Positions 18,779 to 28,258 of a stretch of 64,000 bases of DNA are shown piece after piece (position 1 is the first letter of the stretch; each line of letters begins with the position of its first letter). The notes beneath the pieces are model-generated. The model was not told the DNA's origin. It worked only from the letters and a program-made list of their open reading frames with translations, and did not search any database. A program made the translations under genes and the position numbers. This DNA is from Pseudooceanicola nanhaiensis DSM 18065 (GTDB taxonomy: Bacteria; Pseudomonadota; Alphaproteobacteria; Rhodobacterales; Rhodobacteraceae), in NCBI RefSeq assembly GCF_000688295.1, contig NZ_JHZF01000013.1, forward strand, positions 62,001 through 126,000. Direction: 5' to 3'.

Positions 18779-19789
18779 TCAGGCCGCGCGCCTCAGTTCC
18801 GGGATCGGCGGCTCCAGCTCGCCCGCGTAGTGGCAGGCGACCCGGTGCCCCTCGCCGAACCCGCGCAGGGCGGGCTTCTCCGCCCGGCAGCGCTCGGTCG
18901 CGAAGGGGCAGCGGGCGGCGAAGCGGCAGCCTGGCGGCGGGGCGGTCGGGCTCGGCGGCTCGCCCCCCAGGAGCGGCCGTTTCGCCAGGGTCCCGCGCTC
19001 GGCCTCGGGCGACAGCGCCGCCGACATCAGCGACCAGGTGTAGGGATGCATCGCCGAGGAGAAGAGCTTCGCCGCCGGCGCCTTCTCGACGAATTCGCCG
19101 AGATACATCACCGCCACCTCGTCGCAGACATATTGCACCACCGCCAGGTCGTGCGAGATGAAGACGTAGGACAGCCCCATCTCGGCCTGCAACTGCCGCA
19201 GCAGGTTCAGGATCTGCGCCTGGATCGCCACGTCGAGCGCCGAGACCGGCTCGTCGCAGACGATCAGCTCGGGCCGCGAGGCGAGCGCCCGCGCGATGCA
19301 GAGCCTTTGCCGCTGCCCGCCCGAGAACTGGTGCGGGAAGAGCCGACCGGCCTCGCGGTGCAGCCCCACGGCCGCCAGCATGTCCTCGGCCACCTTGTCG
19401 CGGCCCTTCTCGTCACCGATCCCCAGGAGGTCCAGCGGCTCGCGGATCGCCGCGCGGGCCTTCTTGCGGGGGTTGAGCGAGGAGAACGGGTCCTGAAACA
19501 CCATCTGGAAGCGGTCGCGGACGGCCCGCAGGCTCTGCCCCTCCAGCCCCGAAATCTGGTGTTCCTTCAGGAAGATCGACCCCTCGGTGATCGGCACCAG
19601 CCGCATGATCGCCTGCGCGATGGTCGACTTGCCCGACCCGCTTTCGCCCACGATGCCGTAGCTCGTGCCCTTCCTGACCGAGAAATCCACCCCGTCCACC
19701 GCGTGCACCGTCCGGCGCCCGCCGCCGGGCGCGCGGCCCGCGTCGAAATGGACCTTGAGGCCGTTCACCCTGAGAAGTTCGTCGCTCAT
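18779..19789 (-). CDS. Peptide ABC transporter ATPase (DppF-like)
   Basis: This 336-residue ATPase has Walker A GIVGESGSGKSTIAQAI, signature FSGGQRQRLCIARALA, Walker B LIVCDEPVSALDV, and the OppF/DppF C-terminal region with a Cys cluster (CRFAARCPFATERC) that is diagnostic for oligopeptide-type ATPases and may bind an Fe-S cluster. It is the last gene of an operon and its start overlaps the DppD-like stop by four bases. It pairs with that subunit as a heterodimeric motor for the importer. Confidence 0.93.
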   Translation of the reverse strand: MSDELLRVNGLKVHFDAGRAPGGGRRTVHAVDGVDFSVRKGTSYGIVGESGSGKSTIAQAIMRLVPITEGSIFLKEHQISGLEGQSLRAVRDRFQMVFQDPFSSLNPRKKARAAIREPLDLLGIGDEKGRDKVAEDMLAAVGLHREAGRLFPHQFSGGQRQRLCIARALASRPELIVCDEPVSALDVAIQAQILNLLRQLQAEMGLSYVFISHDLAVVQYVCDEVAVMYLGEFVEKAPAAKLFSSAMHPYTWSLMSAALSPEAERGTLAKRPLLGGEPPSPTAPPPGCRFAARCPFATERCRAEKPALRGFGEGHRVACHYAGELEPPIPELRRAA

Positions 19790-20787
19790 GCCATGACCTC
19801 CGTTTCGGCTTTCCAGCAGGCGGCCGCATGGGCCGGGCCGACCTCCACGTCGGGGGGCATCACGCTCCGGCAGCGGTCGTCGGCCAGCGGGCAGCGCGGC
19901 GCAAAGCGGCAGCCCTGCGGCATCCTGCCCAGCTGGGGCACCATGCCGGGGATCTCGCGCAGCACCGCCGCGCCGTCCCGCGCGGCCGCGCTGAGGCGCA
20001 GGCGCGGGGTGCAGGACATCAGCCCCGAGGTATAGGGATGCGCGGCGTGGCGCAGGATCGCGCCGGCCGGGCCGCTCTCGATCCGTTTCCCGGCGTAGAA
20101 GACGGCGACGTCGTCGGCCAGCTCGGCCACCGCGCCGAGGTCGTGGGTGATGAGCATGATCGCCGTCCCCGTCTCCTGCTGGAGCTCGCGCATCAGGGCG
20201 AAGATCTGCGCCTGCACCGTGACGTCCAGCGCCGTCGTCGGTTCGTCCGCGATGATCAGCCGGGGCTGGCAGGCGAGCGCCATGGCGATCATCACCCGCT
20301 GGCGCATCCCGCCCGAGAACTCGTGCGGATAGGCATGCAGCCGCGCCTCGGCCCCGGGGATCTGCACCGCCTTCAGCATCTCGATCGCTCGCTGCTCGGC
20401 CGCCCCGGCATCAAGCCCCTGGTGCTGCTTCACCGCCTCGGCGATCTGGTCGCCCACGGTGAAGACCGGGTTGAGCGAGGTCATCGGCTCCTGGAAGATC
20501 ATCGAGATGTCGTTGCCCCTCAGCGCCCGCATCCGGGCCTCGGGCACACGGGTGATGTCCTCGCCCTCGACCAGCACCTGCCCGGCGGTGATCTCGAACC
20601 CCGGCGGCAGCAGGCGCATGATGGCGAGCGCGGTCATCGACTTGCCGCAGCCGCTCTCGCCCACGATGCCCATCGTCCTGCCGCGTTCGATCCTCAGCGA
20701 GACGTCGTCGAGCACGCGGATCGCGCCGCTTTCGCCCTTCATCTCGACGGTGAGGTTGCGGACCTCAAGGAAGGGAGTGCCGGTCAT
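19786..20787 (-). CDS. Peptide ABC transporter ATPase (DppD-like)
   Basis: This 333-residue ATPase has Walker [18 protein letters not shown], signature [16 protein letters not shown], Walker [14 protein letters not shown] and the C-terminal oligopeptide-type Cys cluster [14 protein letters not shown]. The start is the ATG whose complement lies at 20785-20787, overlapping the permease stop by four bases. Together with the DppF-like subunit it powers uptake through the DppB/DppC-like permeases. Confidence 0.93.
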   Translation of the reverse strand: MTGTPFLEVRNLTVEMKGESGAIRVLDDVSLRIERGRTMGIVGESGCGKSMTALAIMRLLPPGFEITAGQVLVEGEDITRVPEARMRALRGNDISMIFQEPMTSLNPVFTVGDQIAEAVKQHQGLDAGAAEQRAIEMLKAVQIPGAEARLHAYPHEFSGGMRQRVMIAMALACQPRLIIADEPTTALDVTVQAQIFALMRELQQETGTAIMLITHDLGAVAELADDVAVFYAGKRIESGPAGAILRHAAHPYTSGLMSCTPRLRLSAAARDGAAVLREIPGMVPQLGRMPQGCRFAPRCPLADDRCRSVMPPDVEVGPAHAAACWKAETEVMA

Positions 20788-21689
20788 CCGCGTTTCCTCG
20801 CTCTGGGGTTCAAGGCGTCGTTGATGCCGTCGCCGATCAGGCTGATCGCGAGCACCGTGAGGAAGATGGCGATGCCCGGGCAGGTCACGGTCCACCAGGC
20901 GTCCATCAGGTAGTTCTGGTTCTGCCCGATGATCAGCCCCCAGCTCAGCTGGTTCGGATCGCCGAGGCCGAGGAACGAGAGCCCCGCCTCGAAGAGGATC
21001 GAGGCGCCCGTCACCAGCGCCGAGGCCACCACGATCGGCGGCAGCGACCCCGGCAGGATCACCCGGAACATCAGGTAGCCGTCCCTGGCCCCCGCCGCGC
21101 GGGCGGCCTTCACGTATTCGAGGCTGGCGATCCGCATGAACTCGGCCCGGGTCAGGCGGGCGATCTGGGCCCAGCCGACGATGCCGATGGCGAAGATGAT
21201 GGTCCCGAGGCTGGGCGAGAAGATCGTCACCATGACCATGGCCAGCAGCAGCGAGGGCAGCACCTGGAAGAATTCGGTGAACTTCATCAGCGCCGCGTCC
21301 ACCCGTCCGCCGAAGAACCCGGCGAAGGACCCCACGACGAGCCCGATCACGATGGTCATCACGGCCGAGACGGCGCCCACGATCAGCGTCACCCGCCCGC
21401 CCACGAGGATCCCGGCCAGGATGTCACGCCCGATGTAATCGGTGCCGAGCGGGGTGCCGTCTCCGGGGGGCGAGAGCGGCATCCAGACCATCTCGTAGGG
21501 GTCGACCCCGTAGATCGCCGGCCCGAAGATCGTCGCGAAGAGGATCAGCCCGAGCAGGATCAGCCCGCCCGCCGCCGACCTGTTCTTCAGGAAGATCTTC
21601 AGCGTCTCCCGCATCGGGTGGTCGGGCTTCGCGGCGGGCGCGGCCTCGACCGGGGCGGCGGTGGCCTGCATCGGTTCGCTGCTCATCAT
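20784..21689 (-). CDS. Peptide ABC transporter permease (DppC-like)
   Basis: This 301-residue inner-membrane permease has the N-terminal OppC_N helix (FLKNRSAAGGLILLGLILFA) followed by five membrane segments of the binding-protein-dependent transport fold. The EAA loop reads EYVKAARAAGARDGYLMFRV and the typical C-terminal SFLGLGDPNQLSWGLIIG is present. It overlaps both neighbours by four bases. It forms the heteromeric channel with the DppB-like permease. Confidence 0.93.
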   Translation of the reverse strand: MMSSEPMQATAAPVEAAPAAKPDHPMRETLKIFLKNRSAAGGLILLGLILFATIFGPAIYGVDPYEMVWMPLSPPGDGTPLGTDYIGRDILAGILVGGRVTLIVGAVSAVMTIVIGLVVGSFAGFFGGRVDAALMKFTEFFQVLPSLLLAMVMVTIFSPSLGTIIFAIGIVGWAQIARLTRAEFMRIASLEYVKAARAAGARDGYLMFRVILPGSLPPIVVASALVTGASILFEAGLSFLGLGDPNQLSWGLIIGQNQNYLMDAWWTVTCPGIAIFLTVLAISLIGDGINDALNPRARKRG

Positions 21690-22672
21690 GTCCGGGCCTT
21701 TCTCATGCGGGGGTCGATCCGGCGGTAGGCGATGTCGGTCAGCAGGTTGGCGATCATCACCAGCACGGCCGAGAACAGCAGGATGCCCAGAAGGGTCGGG
21801 TAATCGCGCCGCAGGATGGATTCGTAGGCCAGCCGCCCGAGGCCGGGCCAGTTGAACACCGTCTCGACCAGCACGGCGCCGGCGAAGAGCTGACCGAACT
21901 GGAGGCCCACCATGGTCACGATCGGGATCAGCCCGTTGCGGAGCGCGTGCTTCCAGATGACCTTGTTCTCGGGCAGGCCCTTGGCGCGGGCGGTGCGGAT
22001 GTAATCCTGGCCCAGAACCTCGATCATCGAGGTCCGGGCGAGGCGGGAGTAATAGGCGATGTAGATCATCGCCAGCGTGATCGTCGGCAGCACGAGGTGG
22101 TGCAGGATGTCGAGGTAATAGGCGAACCCCGAGGGTTTCCTGAGCGACTGCATCCCGGCCACCGGGAAGATCGGCCAGACCGAGGCGAAGAGGATCAGCA
22201 GCATCATCCCGATCCAGAAGACCGGCGCCGAATAGCCCACGAGCGAGATCACCGTGACGATGTGGCTGCCCGCCCCGTCGGGCTTCCGCGCCGAGAAGGC
22301 GCCGGCGAAGGTGCCGACCAGCACCGCCACGAAGAGCGCCGAGAGGCAGAGCAGCACGGTGGCCGGCACGCGCTGCAACAGCAGGTCCAGCACCGGCGTG
22401 TTGAAGTAGTAGGAATAGCCCAGGTCCCCCGTCAGCACCTTGCCGAGGTAGATGCCGAGCTGGTGCAACACGGGCTGGTCCAGCCCGTATTGCTGGCGCA
22501 GCTGGGCGATCAGCTCTTCCGAGGCGCCGCCCATCTCGCCGACGATGACCTCGACCGGATCGCCCGGGGCCATCTGGATCAGCAGGAAGTTGAGGATCAC
22601 CACCGCCATCACCAGCCCGAAGGCCTCGAGCACGCGCTTGAACGCGGGTGTCAGTTTTCGCAGGGTCTGCAT
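21686..22672 (-). CDS. Peptide ABC transporter permease (DppB-like)
   Basis: This 328-residue permease has the conserved N-terminal MAPGDPVEVIVG, a membrane core with GDLGYSYYFNTPVLDLLLQR, the EAA loop DYIRTARAKGLPENKVIWKH and the C-terminal AGAVLVETVFNWPGLGRL. These are the standard DppB/OppB hallmarks. It sits 38 bp downstream of the binding-protein gene and overlaps the DppC-like gene, in the canonical A-B-C-D-F order. Confidence 0.93.
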   Translation of the reverse strand: MQTLRKLTPAFKRVLEAFGLVMAVVILNFLLIQMAPGDPVEVIVGEMGGASEELIAQLRQQYGLDQPVLHQLGIYLGKVLTGDLGYSYYFNTPVLDLLLQRVPATVLLCLSALFVAVLVGTFAGAFSARKPDGAGSHIVTVISLVGYSAPVFWIGMMLLILFASVWPIFPVAGMQSLRKPSGFAYYLDILHHLVLPTITLAMIYIAYYSRLARTSMIEVLGQDYIRTARAKGLPENKVIWKHALRNGLIPIVTMVGLQFGQLFAGAVLVETVFNWPGLGRLAYESILRRDYPTLLGILLFSAVLVMIANLLTDIAYRRIDPRMRKART

Positions 22673-22710
22673 CGGTGGGATCCTCTCCTTCCTAGGGGGT
22701 CAGGCCGGGC

Positions 22711-24276
22711 TCACTCTGCCCAGTGAAGGTCGTCCATCGGAGAGACGGCGCCCCAGATCCCGTCCGGCACGCCGGCGAGGCCCTTCTTGTAGACGGTGGC
22801 GTAGGGGATCACGTTGATGAAGTAGATCGGGCTCTCGTCCACGACGATTTCCTGGAACTCGTCGTAAAGTGCCTTCCGCTTCTCCTGATCGGTCTCGAGC
22901 GCCGCTTTCTCCAGAAGCTCGTCCACCTTGGCGTTGGAATATTGCTGGGTGTTCGACCAGATCACCCCCTCGCGGATGTTCGAGGACATGTAGGTCCGGT
23001 TCACGCCGATCACCGGGTCACCCCAGTTGAACACCTGGTCCATGGTCACGTCGAAATCGTGGCTCGAGATCCGCCCGGCCCAGGTCGGGAAGTCGGGGGC
23101 GATGCGCAGCTCGACACCGATGCCGACCTTGCGGAGCTGGGACTTCATGTATTCGAGGACGTTGCGGCCCATCTCCTCGTTCGCCGCGGTGGTGTCCGCG
23201 GTGATGGTGAAGCGCAGCCCGTCGGCCCCCGGCGCCAGCCCGGCCTCGTCGAGCAGCGCGTTGGCCTTGTCGAGGTCGAGGTCGTAATTCTCGACACCCG
23301 CGTTGGCGAGCGGCGAGCCCGGCACGATCGGGCCGGGGGCCACGGGCGCCTGGCCCTGGAGCAGCGCCTTCAGGATGAAATCGCGGTCGATGGCGTAGTT
23401 GATCGCCTTGCGGACACGCACGTCGTCCAGCGGGGCCTTCCTGGTGTTGTAGGCGAGCCAGTTGATCGGCCCGATGGCCTGTCCGAGATCGCTGTCGACC
23501 ACGAGGTCGGAATTCCCGCTCAGCCGTTTCAGCTCACGCGGCGAGCTGACGAAGGGCACCATGTCCAGATCGCCACGCTCCAGCGCGAGCATCAGGGAGT
23601 TGGTGTCGGGGAAGATCTGGACATAGACCTCGTCGAGGATCGGCTTGCCCTCGATGAAGAAATCCTCGTTCTTCACCATCTTGTAGTATTCGCCCTGCTT
23701 GTACTCCTCCAGCTTGAAGGGGCCCGCGCCGATCGGCTTCAGGTTCGCGGGGTTCTGCTGGATGTCGCCGTTCTCGGGGCCGTAGACGTGCTCCGGCAGG
23801 ATCGGCATCAGCACCGGGGACATCGCCAGCAGCAGCGCCGGGTGCGGGTGGTCGAGGTGGATCACGACGGTGGTGTCGTCCGGCGTGTCGACCGAGGCGA
23901 CCGGGGCCAGCATGGTCTTGAACGGGTGGTTCGCCTTGATCGTCTCGATCGAGAACTTCACGTCGGCCGAGGTCAGCGGCTCGCCGTCATGGAATGTCAC
24001 GTCGTCGCGCAGCTTCAGCGTGACGGTCAGCCCGTCCTCCGAGGTCTCCCAGCTTTCCGCGACATAGGGCTCGGGCTCCCAGCTGTCCGAGTAGCGCAGC
24101 GGCGAGGCGTAGATGTTGGACGAGGGCATGAAGGTGAAGATGCCCGACTGGATCGCCCCGTTGAAATGGCGCGGCACGCCGGTGGAGCCGATCACGACCG
24201 AGCCTTCCGCCATCGCCGAACCGGCGCTCAGCGCGGCCATGCAGGTGGCGGCGAGCAGGGATTTCCAATGTTTCAT
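22711..24276 (-). CDS. Peptide/nickel-type ABC substrate-binding protein
   Basis: This 521-residue SBP_bac_5 protein has a signal peptide (HWKSLLAATCMAALSAGSAM, cleavage near AMA-EGS), an early WEPEPYVAESWETSEDGLTV block, DVKFSIETIKANHP, and a late AINYAIDRDFI region, all family markers. DppA-like proteins bind dipeptides, oligopeptides, opines, nickel chelates or small zwitterions. In this operon the exporter and aldehyde dehydrogenase genes lie upstream and an aminotransferase is nearby, so the ligand could be an amino-organic acid rather than a peptide. That is inference from context only. Confidence 0.92.
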   Translation of the reverse strand: MKHWKSLLAATCMAALSAGSAMAEGSVVIGSTGVPRHFNGAIQSGIFTFMPSSNIYASPLRYSDSWEPEPYVAESWETSEDGLTVTLKLRDDVTFHDGEPLTSADVKFSIETIKANHPFKTMLAPVASVDTPDDTTVVIHLDHPHPALLLAMSPVLMPILPEHVYGPENGDIQQNPANLKPIGAGPFKLEEYKQGEYYKMVKNEDFFIEGKPILDEVYVQIFPDTNSLMLALERGDLDMVPFVSSPRELKRLSGNSDLVVDSDLGQAIGPINWLAYNTRKAPLDDVRVRKAINYAIDRDFILKALLQGQAPVAPGPIVPGSPLANAGVENYDLDLDKANALLDEAGLAPGADGLRFTITADTTAANEEMGRNVLEYMKSQLRKVGIGVELRIAPDFPTWAGRISSHDFDVTMDQVFNWGDPVIGVNRTYMSSNIREGVIWSNTQQYSNAKVDELLEKAALETDQEKRKALYDEFQEIVVDESPIYFINVIPYATVYKKGLAGVPDGIWGAVSPMDDLHWAE

Positions 24277-24328
24277 GAGTGCAGTCTCCTGTTGGGTCTT
24301 TTGTGGTTATCGCTAAGTGAAATCGGCC

Positions 24329-25084
24329 TCAGACCAGCCCCGCCAGCCCGCGCAGGCCCGAGGCGATGGCGGTCGCCAGCAGCACCAGCATCGCCATGCG
24401 GCGGAACCCGCTCTCGCTGGTGCGGGCGAAGGCGCGGCCCCCGGCCCAGGTGCCGAGCAGCATCAGCGGCAGGGCGATCAGCGCCATGACGACGCTCGGC
24501 CCCGTGACCACCCCGCCCCAGATCAGCCCCGGCAGGGCCAGCAGGGAGGTGGCGAAGAAGAAGATGATCAGCGAGGCGCGGGTGCGGATCGCCGGGGTGT
24601 CCGTGGTCAGGAAATAGGCGACCGCGGGCGGCCCCGGCATCGCGGCGAAGCCGCCGAAGAGCCCCGCGACAAGCCCCGCCAGCATGGCCAGCGGCATCGA
24701 CGGCGGGCCGAAGCCCGCGCGCGGCTTCCACATCAGCATGGCCAGCCCCACGAGGATCAGCGCGGCGATGGCCAGCCGCGTCACCGTGGGGTCCAGCACC
24801 AGGAGCAGCGCGACCCCGAAGGGCGTGCCGACGACCGCCCCCGCCACCATCCGCTTCAGGATCGGTCCGTCCCAGGTGCCGCGAAGCGTCACGCTGTCCT
24901 TCAGCCCGGCAAGGGATTGCAGCAACACCGCCATGGCGACCGCCTGCGAGGGCGGCAGGAAGAACGACATCGCCGGCACCGCCGCGAGGGCGAAGCCGAA
25001 GCCCGTCAGCCCCCGCAGGAACCCGGCCGCAAGGACCGAGAGGCAGACCAGAGCCGTCTCGGCCCATGGAAGCGCGTTCAGCAT
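24329..25084 (-). CDS. TauE/SafE-family anion exporter
   Basis: This 251-residue membrane protein has about eight hydrophobic segments arranged in two repeats, each beginning with a glycine-rich turn (GFLRGLTGFGFALAAVPAMS and GLVAGLFGGFAAMPGPPAVA), the signature of the TauE/SafE sulfite/sulfoacetate exporter family. It lies between an aldehyde dehydrogenase (24 bp gap upstream) and the dipeptide-type importer (52 bp downstream). Presence beside a Tpa-like aminotransferase and a TauR-like regulator suggests export of sulfite released from a C2 sulfonate or sulfinate. Other family members carry different anions, so the substrate is inferred. Confidence 0.85.
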   Translation of the reverse strand: MLNALPWAETALVCLSVLAAGFLRGLTGFGFALAAVPAMSFFLPPSQAVAMAVLLQSLAGLKDSVTLRGTWDGPILKRMVAGAVVGTPFGVALLLVLDPTVTRLAIAALILVGLAMLMWKPRAGFGPPSMPLAMLAGLVAGLFGGFAAMPGPPAVAYFLTTDTPAIRTRASLIIFFFATSLLALPGLIWGGVVTGPSVVMALIALPLMLLGTWAGGRAFARTSESGFRRMAMLVLLATAIASGLRGLAGLV

Positions 25085-25108
25085 ATGTCGGCCCCGCCTT
25101 CATCCGCC

Positions 25109-26614
25109 TCACATCGCCATCACGATGGTCTTCTTGCGGGTGAAATGCTCCAGCATCGCCTCGAGGCTCGCCTCCTTGCCGAGGCCCGAATTCCCGAAGC
25201 CGCCGTAGCTGAGGTTCGGCTGGATGGTCAGGTTCTGGTTCACCTGCACGTAGCCCGCGTTGATCCGGCGCGTCGCATCGAGCGCGGTGGCGAGGCTGTC
25301 GGTCCAGACCGTCGCCGCAAGCCCGTAGGGCGAATCGTTCGCCGCCGCGATCACCGCCTCGTAATCGCTCCACCGCTGGATCATGCAGACCGGGCCGAAG
25401 ATCTCCTCGCGCGCGGCCGGGCTGTCCTCGGGCAGGTCCAGCAGCAGCGTCGGCTGCATGAAGAGGTCGGGGGCGAGGTGATCCTCCGTCGGCAGGGTCC
25501 CGCAGCGGAGGACGCTGGCGCCCGGCGTCTGCTCGGCGATGCGGACATAGCGGTCGATGGTCGCCTTCTGCCGCGGATTGATGATGGTCCCGATCTCGGT
25601 CGCCTCGTCCAGCGGGTCGCCGATGACCATCGCGTCGAGCTTCGTCTTCAGCGCCGAGAGGAAAGCGTCGTAGAGGCTTTCGTGCACGTAGATCCGCGAG
25701 GCCGCGGTGCAGCTCTGCCCCTGACGGGTGAAGCGCATCCCGTTGATCGCCCCGGCCACGACCTTGCCGAGGTCCGCATCCGCGCAGACGATCATCGGGG
25801 ACTTGCCGCCCAGCTCCAGCGACACCGGCACGATCCGCTGCGCGCCCGCGCCATAGACGATGCGGCCCGCATTCTCGGATCCCGTGAAGGTGATCTTGGC
25901 GATGTCCGGATGCGCGGTCAGCGCCGCGCCGCAGCTCGGGCCGTCGCCCACGACCACGTTCACCACGCCCGCGGGCAGGTAACGGTCGAGGATCACGGCG
26001 CAGGCGAGGGTGGCAAAGGGGGCTTCCTCGGACGCCTTGATGACGACGGTGTTCCCGGCGACCAGGGCGGGCGCGATCTTCAGCATGGTCAGCACCAGCG
26101 GCACGTTCCACGGCACGATCGCGCCCACGACGCCGAGCGGTTCGCGCGTGGTCGTGGCGAAGACGGAGGGGTCGAAGGGCACGGTCTCGCCCTTCAGCTC
26201 GGAGCCGAGCCCGCCGTAGAATTCGAGCAGGTCCGCGGCGACCGCCAGCTCTCCCCTGCATTCGGTGGCGACCGCCTTGCCGGTCTCGCGGGCCAGCAGT
26301 TTCGCCAGCACCGCGGCCTCGGCGATGATCGCGCGGCCCGCTTCGGCCACCATCTTGCCGCGCTTGCGGGCGTTGGTGCCCGCCCATCCCGGCTGCGCCG
26401 CCTTCGCGGCGGCGACGGCGGCGGAGACCTCGGCCTCTCCGGACGCGGCGGCGGAGCCGAGCACCCGCATCAGCGCGGGTTCCATCACGTCGAGCGAGGC
26501 GGCGGCCCCGGTCAGCGCACCGCCGATGAAGTTGCGATCGGCCAGGACGGCAAGCCAGTCCTCGGCGGTGGTTGCGTCCTCGGGACGCGTCGGGGTGGGG
26601 AGTACCTTGTCCAT
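25109..26614 (-). CDS. NAD(P)-dependent aldehyde dehydrogenase
   Basis: This 501-residue classical non-acylating aldehyde dehydrogenase has Asn170 in PWNVPLVLTMLK, nucleotide loop FTGSENAGRIV, general base Glu267 in VSLELGGKSP, and nucleophile Cys302 in GQSCTAASRIYV. The start ATG is at 26612-26614; a longer frame exists upstream but reads into the promoter region with the direct repeats. It is first in the operon with the TauE/SafE exporter and the importer. In the proposed pathway it would oxidise acetaldehyde or a related C2/C3 aldehyde from the transaminase product to the acid. Substrate range of this family is broad. Confidence 0.9.
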   Translation of the reverse strand: MDKVLPTPTRPEDATTAEDWLAVLADRNFIGGALTGAAASLDVMEPALMRVLGSAAASGEAEVSAAVAAAKAAQPGWAGTNARKRGKMVAEAGRAIIAEAAVLAKLLARETGKAVATECRGELAVAADLLEFYGGLGSELKGETVPFDPSVFATTTREPLGVVGAIVPWNVPLVLTMLKIAPALVAGNTVVIKASEEAPFATLACAVILDRYLPAGVVNVVVGDGPSCGAALTAHPDIAKITFTGSENAGRIVYGAGAQRIVPVSLELGGKSPMIVCADADLGKVVAGAINGMRFTRQGQSCTAASRIYVHESLYDAFLSALKTKLDAMVIGDPLDEATEIGTIINPRQKATIDRYVRIAEQTPGASVLRCGTLPTEDHLAPDLFMQPTLLLDLPEDSPAAREEIFGPVCMIQRWSDYEAVIAAANDSPYGLAATVWTDSLATALDATRRINAGYVQVNQNLTIQPNLSYGGFGNSGLGKEASLEAMLEHFTRKKTIVMAM

Positions 26615-26645
26615 GGTGCCACTCTGCCGCGTCGCAGCGTGGCCC

Positions 26646-26678
26646 ATAGGTCCAGCCAGCGGGATTGGAGGGTTCCAG
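26646..26678 (-). promoter_or_regulatory. TauR-box-like direct repeats upstream of the dehydrogenase operon
   Basis: On the minus strand CTGGACCTAT (26646-26655) and CTGGAACCCT (26669-26678) form two direct repeats 23 bp apart start to start, about two helical turns. MocR-type TauR is known to bind direct repeats, and as I recall its reported boxes begin CTGGAC. The location between the MocR-like gene and the aldehyde dehydrogenase operon fits. The match is short and the second copy is imperfect. Confidence 0.4.
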
Positions 26679-26785
26679 AGCCCCGGCGCCCTTGTTTCAC
26701 GGCAAGGGCGGGAGGGAACGCGCGGACCGGCGCCTGTTTATTGTGCAGCATTCCGCAGCGATGCCCGCCTGGACGCCAAGGCGCG

Positions 26786-28258
26786 TCAGCGGCCCTGCAG
26801 ATACCGCGCGGCCGTGGCGATCTCGGCAATGCCGGGCGCGATGAGTCGCTGGTCGATGGCGCTCAGACCCAGCCGGAAGAACCGCCCGCCCAGATGCGGC
26901 GCGACGAAGGGATCCCCCTTCTCGACCAGCACGCCGCGCTCCGCGCAGGCGGCGATCAGCTCCGTGGCCTCGAGGTCGGGCGGACATTCGATCCAGAGGC
27001 TCGAGCCCCCGATGCTCCGGCTCATGCGGAAGTCCGGCAGCTCGCGCCGCACGCAGGCGACGGCCTCCTGCCAGCGGTGCGACAGCGCCTCCCGGACGAC
27101 CCGGACCATGCCCTCGTAATGCCCGTTCGCCAGAAGGATCGCCGCCGTCCGCTGGTTGTTCAGCGGCGCCGAACGGTGCATCAGCCGCCGCATCGCGCGG
27201 GCCTCGGCGATCAGCGGGGCGGGGGCGACGATGTAACCGATCCGCACGCCCGGCGCGAGGATCTTGGACATGGTGCCGATGTAGACGACCCGCCCCGAGC
27301 GGTCGATCGACTTCAGCGCGGGCGGCGTCTCGGCCGAGCGGATCTCGCCCTCGTAATCGTCCTCGAGGATCAGGAAATCCTCGCGCTCCGCGAGGTCCAG
27401 AAGCTGCGACCGCCGCTCGTGGCTCATCGTCACCATGGTCGGGCAATGGTGCGCGGGCGTGACGAAGACGAGGCCCGCGCCCCGCAGTTTCGCCTGCGCC
27501 GCGCCGTCCAGCACCACCCCGTCGTCGTCGACGGCGAGGCGGCGGATCTCGGCCCGGTGCGCCTCGAAGATGTTCTGCGCGTCGGGATAGCCCGGGTCCT
27601 CCACCGCCACCGGGTCGCCGGGGCGCAGCAGCAGTTGCGACAGCAGGAAGATCCCGTGCTGGGAGCCCAGCGTCACCATCACCTCGTCGCGCCGGGCGAA
27701 GATGCCCCGCTGCGGCAGGACGTGGCGGCAGAGCTGTTCGACCAGCAGCGGATCGTCCTCGAGCGCGCGGTCCGAGGCCCAGTAGTCGATCGCCGACCGC
27801 CCGAGCGCGTCCCGCGAACAGGCGCGCCACTGGTCGACCGGGAAGAGGTTCCGGTCCACCTGGCCGTAGACGAAGGGATACTTGTAATCGTGCCAGTCCC
27901 ACGGCTTCTCGATGTGCCGCATCCGGGAGGGGGCGAATTTCAGGTGCCGGTCCCAGGCGACCTCGGTCCCCGTGGGCGCGTTGGCCTCCGCCTCGACGGG
28001 CAGGTGCTGCTCGGTCGCGCCGACGAAGAAGCCCATCCGCTCGCGGGATTCGAGGAACCCCTGCGAGACGAGTTCCTCGTAGGCCGCCGTCACCGTGTTC
28101 CGCCCGATGCCGAGGCTCTTGGCCAGATGGCGGGTCGCCGGCATCCGCTGGCCGCCCTGCAGCTTGCCGTCGAGGATCGCGTTGACGAGCGACTGGCGGA
28201 TCCATGACTGGAGCGGGGTCCCCGGAGCACGGGGCTGGAAGAGAGCGTTGTCGAGCAT
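26786..28258 (-). CDS. MocR/TauR-like GntR-aminotransferase regulator
   Basis: This 490-residue regulator joins an N-terminal GntR winged helix (about residues 15-85, with MPATRHLAKSLGIGRNTVTA) to a class I aminotransferase-like domain. That domain keeps the PLP-lysine context YIGTMSKILAPGVRIGYIV and VEDPGYPDAQNIFEAHRAEI. This is the MocR subfamily (PdxR, GabR, TauR), which senses amines or PLP adducts. It lies between a taurine/hypotaurine-type aminotransferase gene and the dehydrogenase-exporter-importer operon, all on one strand. The arrangement resembles the tpa-tauR neighbourhood described in Rhodobacter capsulatus. A TauR or HypR role is inferred from position and family only. Confidence 0.88.
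   Translation of the reverse strand: MLDNALFQPRAPGTPLQSWIRQSLVNAILDGKLQGGQRMPATRHLAKSLGIGRNTVTAAYEELVSQGFLESRERMGFFVGATEQHLPVEAEANAPTGTEVAWDRHLKFAPSRMRHIEKPWDWHDYKYPFVYGQVDRNLFPVDQWRACSRDALGRSAIDYWASDRALEDDPLLVEQLCRHVLPQRGIFARRDEVMVTLGSQHGIFLLSQLLLRPGDPVAVEDPGYPDAQNIFEAHRAEIRRLAVDDDGVVLDGAAQAKLRGAGLVFVTPAHHCPTMVTMSHERRSQLLDLAEREDFLILEDDYEGEIRSAETPPALKSIDRSGRVVYIGTMSKILAPGVRIGYIVAPAPLIAEARAMRRLMHRSAPLNNQRTAAILLANGHYEGMVRVVREALSHRWQEAVACVRRELPDFRMSRSIGGSSLWIECPPDLEATELIAACAERGVLVEKGDPFVAPHLGGRFFRLGLSAIDQRLIAPGIAEIATAARYLQGR

Noticed and set aside
24317-28207. 1296-codon plus-strand frame opposite the binding-protein, exporter, dehydrogenase and MocR-like genes
   Set aside because: His/Arg/Asp/Gly-rich shadow of the third-position GC bias on the other strand. 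The minus-strand frames carry complete, well-known families.
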